A DNA stretch of 64,000 nucleotides from Methylocapsa sp. D3K7 (GTDB lineage: Bacteria; Pseudomonadota; Alphaproteobacteria; Rhizobiales; Beijerinckiaceae): the NCBI RefSeq assembly GCF_029855125.1, contig NZ_CP123229.1:1178001-1242000 (forward strand), given 5' to 3'. A program made the position numbers and the translations under genes. Below are positions 57,124 through 64,000 of the stretch, one piece after another (the first letter of the stretch is position 1; each line of letters opens with the position of its first letter). Below the pieces are notes generated by a model that had not been told where the DNA came from, did not search any database, and worked only from the letters and a program-made list of their open reading frames with translations.

Positions 57124-58152
57124 TCAAGCATTGTCCTTGTTCGCGGCTTTCTCGATATGGCCGCCAAATTCGTAGCGCATCGCTGAGAGCAGCTTGTCAG
57201 CATATTCGGCCAGCCCGCGCGATTCGAACCGCCCAAACAGAGCGGCGCTGATGACAGGGGCTGGGACGCCTTCGTCGATTGCCGCCTGCAATGTCCAGCG
57301 ACCTTCGCCGGAATCAGAGACATGTCCCGCAAAACTCGTCAGCTCCGGATTGTGGCGGAGTGCCGCGGCGGTAAGATCGAGGAGCCATGAGCCAATGACG
57401 CTGCTGCGCCGCCAGACTTCGGCGATCTGCGCAATGTCAAAATCGTAGCGGTAAAATTCTGGATTGCGCAATGGCGTCGTTTCCGCGTCCACGTCGCGCG
57501 TGACATGGCCAGCATTGGCATTCTTGATGATGTTCAAACCTTCCGAATAGGCGGCCATGATGCCATATTCGATCCCATTGTGGACCATCTTGACAAAGTG
57601 ACCGCCGCCGTTCGGCCCGCAATACAGATAACCCTGCTCGGCCTGACTTGGCTCTCCGGTCGCCCCAGCCGTACGCGGCGCCGTCCCCACTCCTGGAGCA
57701 AGAGCACGGAAGATGGGATCAAGATGCTGGACAATTGTAGGCTCGCCGCCAATCATTTGGCAGTAGCCTCGCTCCAGTCCCCACACCCCTCCACTTACGC
57801 CGACATCGACATAATGAAGCCCCGTTTGCTTTAGCTCGGCCGCGCGGCGGATGTCATCATGATAGTAGGAGTTGCCGCCGTCGATGAGAATGTCGCCCGG
57901 TTTGAGCAGCGGCGTCAGAGAAGTCAGGACGGCATCCACCGCTGCCGCCGGCACCATCAGCCACAGGGCGCGCGGCTTTGACAGACTTTTCACGAAGGCC
58001 GGCAGACTGGTCGAGCCTTCGGCCCCCTCCTTGACCAGGGCTTGGACGGGCTCCGGATGGCTATCGTACACCACGCATTCATGGCCGGCCTTCATAAGCC
58101 GCATCGCCATATTGGCACCCATCCGACCAAGACCGATCATGCCAATTTGCAT
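57124..58152 (-). CDS. gnd: 6-phosphogluconate dehydrogenase (decarboxylating), short form
   Basis: 342 residues, the shorter GndA/YqeC-like type. Dinucleotide-binding motif GLGRMGANMA at the start, DGGNSYYHDD, GVSGGVWGLERGYCQMIGG (catalytic region), then KMVHNGIEYGIMAAYSEG with the catalytic Lys. It converts 6-phosphogluconate to ribulose 5-phosphate. First gene of the gnd-zwf-HAD operon, with a strong GGGGAGGA site six nt before ATG. It diverges from the debranching-enzyme operon, with which it shares a 256-bp promoter region. Confidence 0.95.
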   Translation of the reverse strand: MQIGMIGLGRMGANMAMRLMKAGHECVVYDSHPEPVQALVKEGAEGSTSLPAFVKSLSKPRALWLMVPAAAVDAVLTSLTPLLKPGDILIDGGNSYYHDDIRRAAELKQTGLHYVDVGVSGGVWGLERGYCQMIGGEPTIVQHLDPIFRALAPGVGTAPRTAGATGEPSQAEQGYLYCGPNGGGHFVKMVHNGIEYGIMAAYSEGLNIIKNANAGHVTRDVDAETTPLRNPEFYRYDFDIAQIAEVWRRSSVIGSWLLDLTAAALRHNPELTSFAGHVSDSGEGRWTLQAAIDEGVPAPVISAALFGRFESRGLAEYADKLLSAMRYEFGGHIEKAANKDNA

Positions 58153-58408
58153 TTGTGTCCTCCCCTAAGCGAAACTGTTTATAGCGCGCGCTTGTTCCAG
58201 CGGCAAAGCCAGGACCGGTGACGCCATGCGCTTGCCACGAGACGGCATTACATCAAAAAATAAAAATTAAGCGCTGGAGCGGGGATGATCTGAACGTCTC
58301 GCGCGTTATATTCGTTCACGGAACAGAGTCTTAACCATACGGCGGACACCAGGCTTCAGCATTTTTCCCAAGCCCGGACGGTGGGCTTTTCAACGGGAGC
58401 GCATCGCC

Positions 58409-60610
58409 ATGCCGTTCAAGGTCCAGATCGGTCCGCCCCAGATCTCCATCCATCAAGGCCAGACCGTCCTCATCAGCGATCCCGACGGACAGATCAATTG
58501 GCCGAGCGAAAGGGGTCTTTACTTTCTCGATACGCGCGTCGTCAGCAGTTGGACCGTCTACGCCAATGGAGAGCCTTGGGAGTTGTTGAACGGCGGTCCC
58601 GTCACCTATTACGCGGCGCGTATCTTCCTGACCAATCGGGCTTTCGCGACGGAAGCGGGCATCATTGCGCCGCGCACACTTGGCTTCACCATAAGCCGGT
58701 GGATTCATCACGGAATGCACGAAGATCTCGACATTACGAACAACAGTATGAAGCCGGTAAAATTTCAGCTCGAGATCGCCATCCGCTGCGATTTCGCCGA
58801 TCTCTTCGAGGTGAAATCAGGCAATATCGTACGCCGGGGGCGGATCACAACGGAATGGACGCAGGCGCGCCAACGGCTTTGCACGACCTATCGCAACAGA
58901 GACTTTAGCAGAGCTGTTACCATATCTGCGCATCGCGTTCCCAAAGAAGCGGTCTATGCAAATGGCCGTCTCAGTTTCGAGGTTGCTATCAATCCTGGAG
59001 AGGCTTGGCATACATGTCTTCTCTATAGCTTGATGGACAATGACAAACATTTGGCTCCGCCACAGGACTGCGCCGAAGATCATCCCAAGTCCAGCCACGC
59101 CGAAACCCTGGCGGATTGGCTACGGACTGTGGCAAAAATCCAGACCAGCAATGAAGAATTCTACCGGCTTTTTCGCCGCGCCCTGGAAGACATGGCCGCG
59201 CTCCGCTTACCTATCAAAGGTACGGACCATATCGTCTTTTTGCCTGCCGCTGGGCTTCCCTGGTTCATCGCCCCATTCGGACGCGACAGTCTCATCGTCT
59301 CGCTGCAGAATATTTTGATCCATTCGGAATTCGCGCGAGGCACCTTGGACATCCTCGGCTCTCTTCAGGCGAAGGAAGATGACCCCTACCGGGACGCTGA
59401 GCCGGGCAAGATTTTCCACGAATTGCGCTATGGTGAATTGGCCCATTTCAAATTGATCCCGCACACGCCTTATTTTGGCACCGCCGACGCCACTCCGCTA
59501 TATTTGATCACCTTGCATGCGGCCTGGCGCGCGACCGGCGACCAAGCCTTGCTGGAGCGGCATCTTGAGACCGCAGAGGGCTGCCTGTCATGGATCGATC
59601 ACTATGGAGACCGCGATGGAGATGGCTTTCAGGAATATCAGACGCGATCTCCGGTCGGGTACGAGAACATGGCGTGGAAGGATTCTGGCGACTGCGTCGT
59701 CTATCCGGACGGCTCGCTCGTCAAGGGGCCGAAAGCACTCTGCGAACTCCAGGGCTATGTTTACAGTGCGTGGCTTCGCATGGCCGAGGTATTTGACGCG
59801 CTCGGCAAAAGCGATCGTGCGGCGGAGTTGCGGGCAAAGGCCGCCGCTTTGTTCGAACGGTTTAACGCGGCATTTTGGGATGACGAACTTGGCTTTTACG
59901 CCTACGCGCTCGATGGCGATAAGAAAAAGGTCCTGACCGTCGCCTCAAATGCCGGCCATTGCCTTTGGTGCGGGATCGTGCCTCGGGAACGGGCCAAACG
60001 TGTCGTGGAACGCCTGATGGCGCCGGACATGTGGACGGGATGGGGCATCCGCACGCTCTCGGCCGATCATCCGGCATTCAATCCCTACAATTATCAAACG
60101 GGATCGGTGTGGCCGCACGACAATGGAATTATCGCGCTGGGGTTCAAGCTCTATGGCTTTGGCGCGGAGGCGGCCCGGATCGCGCATGACATCAGCATCG
60201 GAGGAAGCTACTTCCTATTGAACCAATTGCCGGAGCTCTACACGGCCTTTCAACGCGACGGGACGACATTCCCGGTGCAATATATCGGCGCCAATGTGCC
60301 GCAAGCCTGGGCGGCCGGATCGATCTTCATGCTGACGCAGGCCATGCTGGGGTTCCTGCCCGATGCTCCACGGAATAAACTTTATGTCGATCCGTTATTG
60401 CCGGATTGGTTGCCGGACCTCAGGATTCGTGATCTTCGCCTAGGCCGGCACACATTCGATATCCGCTTCTGGCGCGAGGGAGAGCGAACCGAGTTCGAAG
60501 TGCTCAATGGCGATGCAAAACTGGTGGAACGCTGTGAAATGGGCCTCAAGGCGGCTCAGCTCCGGGACCATGCGGAGCCGCTCAGACGGGTCAAAAAGCC
60601 GCGACCATGA
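58409..60610 (+). CDS. Glycogen-debranching-type amylo-alpha-1,6-glucosidase
   Basis: 733 residues: an N-terminal beta-sandwich domain (about 1-235; DPDGQINWPSERGLYFLDTR) and a C-terminal (alpha/alpha)6 barrel of the GH63/GH133-like type (about 250-700). Conserved points include LPWFIAPFGRDSLI, KIFHELRYGELAHF, YFGTADATPLYL, the acidic MAWKDSGDCVVYPDG and YQTGSVWPHDNGIIALG. This family occurs in bacteria as 'amylo-alpha-1,6-glucosidase' and acts on alpha-glucans, though real substrates are rarely tested. Followed with a four-nt (ATGA) junction by a ROK-family kinase gene, so released glucose could be phosphorylated and fed to the divergent zwf-gnd pair. Confidence 0.88.
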   Translation: MPFKVQIGPPQISIHQGQTVLISDPDGQINWPSERGLYFLDTRVVSSWTVYANGEPWELLNGGPVTYYAARIFLTNRAFATEAGIIAPRTLGFTISRWIHHGMHEDLDITNNSMKPVKFQLEIAIRCDFADLFEVKSGNIVRRGRITTEWTQARQRLCTTYRNRDFSRAVTISAHRVPKEAVYANGRLSFEVAINPGEAWHTCLLYSLMDNDKHLAPPQDCAEDHPKSSHAETLADWLRTVAKIQTSNEEFYRLFRRALEDMAALRLPIKGTDHIVFLPAAGLPWFIAPFGRDSLIVSLQNILIHSEFARGTLDILGSLQAKEDDPYRDAEPGKIFHELRYGELAHFKLIPHTPYFGTADATPLYLITLHAAWRATGDQALLERHLETAEGCLSWIDHYGDRDGDGFQEYQTRSPVGYENMAWKDSGDCVVYPDGSLVKGPKALCELQGYVYSAWLRMAEVFDALGKSDRAAELRAKAAALFERFNAAFWDDELGFYAYALDGDKKKVLTVASNAGHCLWCGIVPRERAKRVVERLMAPDMWTGWGIRTLSADHPAFNPYNYQTGSVWPHDNGIIALGFKLYGFGAEAARIAHDISIGGSYFLLNQLPELYTAFQRDGTTFPVQYIGANVPQAWAAGSIFMLTQAMLGFLPDAPRNKLYVDPLLPDWLPDLRIRDLRLGRHTFDIRFWREGERTEFEVLNGDAKLVERCEMGLKAAQLRDHAEPLRRVKKPRP

Positions 60611-60627
60611 AATCAAGAGGTGACTCC

Positions 60628-61407
60628 ATGCCGAACACCAACGATCACACCGGACAGGCGGAACCGCTGACCCTTGCCATCGACATCGGCGGCAGTCATC
60701 TCAAGGCGGCCATTCTCGACGAATCAGGAGAGATGTCTTCAGTTCCCATCCGCGTCAAGACCCCGAAGCCAGCCACGCCGGAGGCCGTGGTCGCGGCGCT
60801 GATCGGCGTCTCGCAGAGGCTCGGCCAGTTTGATCGCGTCTCAATCGGCTTCCCGGGCGTGGTGCGGGCGGATTTTGTTTTGACGGCGCCCAATCTCGGG
60901 ACCAAGGCGTGGCATGACTTCCGGCTCGCAGATGTCATGGCGAAAGATTTGGGTAAGCCGGTTCGCATGCTGAACGATGCCAGCATCCAAGGCCTCGGGG
61001 TTATCAGTGGCCAGGGTCTCGAATGCGTTTTGACCATGGGCACGGGAATGGGCTTTGCTTTGTTTCGCGACGGCGAGATCGCGCCGCATCTCGAACTCAG
61101 CCAGCATCCCCTTCGCAAGCATAAGACCTATGACGAATATGTGGGCGAGGCTGCGCTGGAACGCGCCGGCAAGCGGCGCTGGAACAAGCGTGTCCGCAAG
61201 GTTATCGGCATCCTCGAAACTGTGATCAACTATGACATGCTCTACATTGGCGGGGGCAATGCAAAGCTGATCGAAAACCCATTGCCTTCCAATGTGAAGA
61301 TCGTTTGCAACTCGGCCGGGATTACGGGTGGCGTGCGGCTCTGGGACGCGCGGCTGGATCACGCATTTGCTGAGCATCCCCCTGCTTTTGCTGGACAGCC
61401 GGTTTAG
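60628..61407 (+). CDS. ROK-family sugar kinase (polyphosphate-glucokinase-like)
   Basis: 259 residues. ATP/phosphate motif AIDIGGSHLKAAI, sugar-binding region GFPGVVRADFVLTAPNLG, catalytic Asp in LNDASIQGLG, second phosphate loop VLTMGTGMGFAL. It is close to polyphosphate or ATP glucokinases of the ROK family, but lacks the usual ROK zinc-binding CxCGxxGC motif. The start at 60628 is supported by GAGGTGA just upstream; an ATG at 60607 overlapping the debranching stop would add seven residues. Likely converts glucose to glucose 6-phosphate. Confidence 0.88.
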   Translation: MPNTNDHTGQAEPLTLAIDIGGSHLKAAILDESGEMSSVPIRVKTPKPATPEAVVAALIGVSQRLGQFDRVSIGFPGVVRADFVLTAPNLGTKAWHDFRLADVMAKDLGKPVRMLNDASIQGLGVISGQGLECVLTMGTGMGFALFRDGEIAPHLELSQHPLRKHKTYDEYVGEAALERAGKRRWNKRVRKVIGILETVINYDMLYIGGGNAKLIENPLPSNVKIVCNSAGITGGVRLWDARLDHAFAEHPPAFAGQPV

Positions 61408-61443
61408 GCTCCATGGTGCCCCTTCGCGCGCTTGGTTCCTGCA

Positions 61444-62367
61444 TCACGTCTCCACTTCTTCGAACACCGTGACCCATTCCAAATATCTGCGGGCAATGCT
61501 CTCGACCGCCTCCTGGCGCTGGATCTTGCCGTCACGCCACGCGACCAGCGGCTCCCAGAAGGACGTCCGTCCCACCGCAAAGCCAATGAATCCCGGCACG
61601 GCGGCCGCCACACGAAGCCACTCCACCACCTTCTGCTCATTGGAGCCGCGCCCGAGAATGATGCATCCGACCTGTTCGCGGCCGTCACGGCGCGCCATGT
61701 CCACGATTTTGAAACAATCCTCGGCCCGGTCCAAACCTTCGATCTTCCAGACATCGGGCTCGACACCGGCATTCTGCAGCTGTTCCAACGCGGCCACCAT
61801 CAGCAAGGGCCTCAAATCAAGGTCATAACGATTCTGATCACCTCCCACGCTCTCCATCTGCGCAGGGGTGGCTGGCACCAGCAATTCGAACATGAAATAG
61901 AAATTATGGCTGTGGCAATAGTCGGCCAGCTCCTTAAGACGGGCGGCCTGCCGGCGATTCATCGCCGCGTCATCTTCGGGATTATAGCGCACCAAGACCT
62001 TGACGAAGGTCGGTTTGAATTGCTCGATATGGGCGCCATATTGCGAGCCGAACTCGAATTGAAACTCGGCCTCGCCGCTCTTTTCCGCCGGCATCGCGGT
62101 GATGAAGCCATTTTCGGCAGCATCGCGCAGGATGCGCGCGCCAAACTGCTCATCGACGAGGATACCGGCCCGGTCCTTTGACAGTCCGGTCCCGAGAGCA
62201 AACTTAAACCCGTCAAATATGATATCCTTGGTCTTCGCAATGCGCTCGGTCTGCTCGGCGCTCAGCCCCCCGCTCCATCCATAAAGACCTTTTTCGAAGG
62301 AGCTGCGATGGTCGAACGGCAGGATGTAGAGCGGCTTGTTATACCCAACGGGTCGAATCGTGCTCAT
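61444..62367 (-). CDS. DUF2090 / IolC-C-terminal-like aldolase-fold protein
   Basis: 307 residues matching DUF2090, the domain fused to the C terminus of some IolC (5-dehydro-2-deoxygluconokinase) proteins and thought to be a 2-deoxy-5-keto-gluconate-6-phosphate aldolase-type barrel. Visible features: LPFDHRSSF, KFALGTGLSKDRAGILVDEQFG, MPAEKSGE (candidate Schiff-base Lys), FMFELLVPAT, WKIEGLD and ILGRG. AGGAG precedes the ATG. It converges on the ROK kinase gene with a 36-bp gap. A role in sugar-phosphate cleavage fits the block, but the substrate is unknown. Confidence 0.8.
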   Translation of the reverse strand: MSTIRPVGYNKPLYILPFDHRSSFEKGLYGWSGGLSAEQTERIAKTKDIIFDGFKFALGTGLSKDRAGILVDEQFGARILRDAAENGFITAMPAEKSGEAEFQFEFGSQYGAHIEQFKPTFVKVLVRYNPEDDAAMNRRQAARLKELADYCHSHNFYFMFELLVPATPAQMESVGGDQNRYDLDLRPLLMVAALEQLQNAGVEPDVWKIEGLDRAEDCFKIVDMARRDGREQVGCIILGRGSNEQKVVEWLRVAAAVPGFIGFAVGRTSFWEPLVAWRDGKIQRQEAVESIARRYLEWVTVFEEVET

Positions 62368-62741
62368 ATTCGCTCCTGCCGATGGATAGCGCGGTGGCGG
62401 CGTTGTCAGCGTATCCTATGATAACGCGGGATCAACGCATTGGTAGTGGCGAGACTCAGATCCCGCCCGGCGTAGGCCAACTCTCGCCGTCGATTGGACT
62501 TCGATACGTTCAACACGCGAGACGGCGGGGAAAGAGAGGGGCTTGCAGCGGCCGCGGCCTTCGCTGTGGGCCTTTGGCCCCACGGGCACCAGCCTCAGAT
62601 AGGAGCCTCGCGATGGATGAAATTCCAGAGGGCTCCCCCATGACGGCACCGTGACGAGTTCCATCAAGGCGCGGAATTTCTCTTTGCGGGCGCGACGCGG
62701 ATAGCGATTTCACCCCTATGGTCACGCTTATAGAGGCTGAG
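62368..62741. other. Intergenic region with terminator-like hairpin
   Basis: About 370 bp between gcrA (leftward) and the upstream side of the DUF2090 gene (leftward). GTGGGCC and GGCCCCAC at 62566-62583 form a stem with one bulge around TTT and could end the gcrA transcript. The 62400-62368 end should hold the DUF2090 promoter. No gene seen. Confidence 0.4.
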
Positions 62742-63266
62742 TTAGCCGCGGGACTGGCGTTGCGGCGGCCTCTCCCGGCGGCGATCATTCGGACCGTGAT
62801 AGGCGATGCCGGCGTGGCAGGAGCAATATGGTCCCGCGCCCGGCAATTTTTTTGCACCGCAGTAACGGAATTCGGACTGCGCCGGATCTCCCATCGGCCA
62901 GCGGCACATCGACTCCCGCAATTCCATGATGGTCACGGGTTCACAAATTGGGACGACAACATCCCTTGCCACGAGAGGCCGCACATCTTCCATCACCATC
63001 GGCTGCAAGGCCAGAGCGGTATTGCCGATGGACGCGTGGGTGCCAGAACGCTGCGGTGCCTGGCGCCGTGGTGCTTTTTGATGCGACTGCGCTGGCACAT
63101 GTCCCGCCACTGCCTTGACCCGGCCCGAGAGCCCGAGACGGAAGACCTTGCCGATCACCGCGTTGCGCGTCACCCCGGCACCGAGTTCGCCTGCGATACG
63201 GCTGGCACTACAGCCTTCAAGCCATAGCTTTTGCAACAACTCGATTCGTTCATTGGTCCAGGACAT
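62742..63266 (-). CDS. gcrA: GcrA-family cell-cycle regulator
   Basis: 174 residues. The N terminus has the GcrA helix-turn-helix signature: MSWTNERIELLQKLW, then GCSASRIAGELG, then VTRNAVIGKVFRLGL. The C-terminal part carries the CRWPMGDP and Y-C-G-A...YCSCHAGIAY segment. In Caulobacter, GcrA binds sigma-70 RNA polymerase and activates promoters at GANTC sites methylated by CcrM. This family is essentially alphaproteobacterial, which is the best lineage marker in the window. AGGAGG lies five nt before the ATG. The linker (70-110) is basic and unconserved. Confidence 0.94.
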   Translation of the reverse strand: MSWTNERIELLQKLWLEGCSASRIAGELGAGVTRNAVIGKVFRLGLSGRVKAVAGHVPAQSHQKAPRRQAPQRSGTHASIGNTALALQPMVMEDVRPLVARDVVVPICEPVTIMELRESMCRWPMGDPAQSEFRYCGAKKLPGAGPYCSCHAGIAYHGPNDRRRERPPQRQSRG

Positions 63267-63825
63267 CAGGGCCTCCTAGAAACTTGCCATCGTGCAATGA
63301 GAGTCGTTTGGAATTCCGATCAAAACATCGAACTCACCAAAAATGCATTCAATAAACACCGCATGACACATAACTCCGCCTGCGGCGGCAAAGTTCAACG
63401 CGGCGTAATTTCAAGCCGTCTCTTGCCTAAGCTTTCGTAGTTTCCATGGGACAAACTACACTAGCGATGAAATCATGCGCAAGCCGCGTATCACGTCGCG
63501 GAATGTTTTCAACAACAGCTTGCATCGCGCGGTCAACCGCCATTTCCCGCCAACTTTCCCTCACACCGCCACAAAATGAACTGGATCATGGCGCGGTGGA
63601 GGCTGCTGCCGGACAATGTATGGTGTCAAATTGAGCTTGCGCCGGGCTGGCCGTTCCATTCGCGCGATGTAAGCCGCGCGTTTTTTCTGTGAGGCTTGTC
63701 AGCAAACAAAATCTAACGGGCAGCGGGCTAGCGTCTCGAAGATTGAGCGGAACTCGCTGCGCACAATTCTGGGGGAAAAGGCATCTCCCCACTTCTTAAA
63801 TAACCGGCCATCTCGGCCGCAACTC
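63267..63825. other. Upstream region of gcrA, no gene seen
   Basis: Some 560 bp with no credible coding frame on either strand; the part next to 63267 should hold the gcrA promoter. Short frames here have no ribosome site or recognisable content. Confidence 0.4.
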
Positions 63826-63998
63826 CCCATTCATCGCACGGCCGACCCGAGCGTATCTGAACTTTGAAGTCAAGGACGCGCCTGCTTCGAGACGCTTGCT
63901 GCGCAAGTTCCTCAGCATGAGGGCGCGCCGCCTCCGGCGGTCGAAGATCCTTGAGTTCAAAGTTCAGATACGCTTTTCTGCTGCCGTCCGATGAATGG
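63826..63998. repeat. Long imperfect inverted repeat at right edge
   Basis: Left arm blocks 63826-63840 (14 of 15) and 63851-63875 (24 of 25) match the reverse complement of the right arm 63947-63971 and 63984-63998. Between the arms, 63884-63921 (CTTCGAGACG...CATGAGG) looks like the short palindromic intergenic repeat widespread in Hyphomicrobiales genomes. The whole looks like a nested repeat element, perhaps a small non-autonomous mobile element. It may continue past the window edge. Confidence 0.6.
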
Positions 63999-64000
63999 CT

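Noticed and set aside
1..64000. CRISPR arrays, transposases, integrases, rRNA
   Set aside because: No regularly spaced short repeats, no transposase or integrase-like proteins and no rRNA sequence were seen in the window.

Overview
The window looks like the chromosome of an alphaproteobacterium, most likely of the order Hyphomicrobiales (Rhizobiales). The basis is a GcrA-type cell-cycle regulator, a YdcH/DUF465 protein, and a right-edge intergenic repeat whose core (CTTCGAGACG...CTCA.CATGAGG) resembles one widespread in that order. No genus is claimed.

Layout. 1-0.8 kb: a small YdcH-like gene, a decayed tRNA-Arg copy and an intact tRNA-Arg(CCG). 1.2-54.9 kb: an uninterrupted lipopeptide-siderophore-type island. 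Its left arm runs leftward from 39.0 to 1.2 kb as one tightly coupled operon: NRPS1 (fatty-acyl-AMP ligase plus two elongation modules and a terminal C domain), a SyrP-like Fe(II)/2-oxoglutarate beta-hydroxylase, NRPS2 (two modules, one with an embedded N-methyltransferase), NRPS3 (four modules plus thioesterase) and a PvdQ/penicillin-acylase-like Ntn-hydrolase. Diverging rightward from 39.4 kb are a family-1 glycosyltransferase, a diaminobutyrate (Dab) aminotransferase, an MbtH protein, a secreted four-cysteine protein, a PvdE/SyrD-like ABC exporter, a free-standing STN-domain protein and a paralogue of the secreted protein. Then, leftward from 54.9 kb, come a PvdR/PvdT-like (MacAB-type) tripartite pump without its outer-membrane channel, a small DUF2946-like protein, a TonB-dependent siderophore receptor and a PepSY membrane protein. 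55.1-62.4 kb is a carbohydrate block (HAD hydrolase, zwf, gnd, glycogen-debranching-like enzyme, ROK-family sugar kinase, DUF2090 aldolase-like). 62.7-63.3 kb is gcrA, and the right edge holds a long inverted repeat.

How it works together (inference). A fatty acid is adenylated and loaded on NRPS1. By hand-read specificity residues the chain would be acyl-Ser-Dab-(beta-OH)His(D)-N-Me-Thr-D-Thr-D-Thr-X-Dab/Orn, released by the terminal thioesterase. Dab would be supplied by the aminotransferase, His hydroxylated on the carrier by the SyrP-like enzyme docking on a degenerate C-like (interface) domain at the start of NRPS2, and the MbtH protein would support the A domains. Export would use the PvdE-like transporter, the acyl chain may be trimmed in the periplasm by the acylase, and a glycosyltransferase suggests a sugar decoration. 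The pump, receptor and PepSY protein would cover secretion, recapture and iron release. The beta-OH-His plus Dab plus acyl features recall corrugatin-type lipopeptide siderophores of Pseudomonas, but the residue order, glycosyltransferase and acylase point to a distinct product.

The most striking DNA-level feature is a 1439-bp direct repeat, identical wherever compared, that places the same Thr-type A-domain core in NRPS2 and NRPS3. In NRPS2 it stops just short of the embedded methyltransferase.
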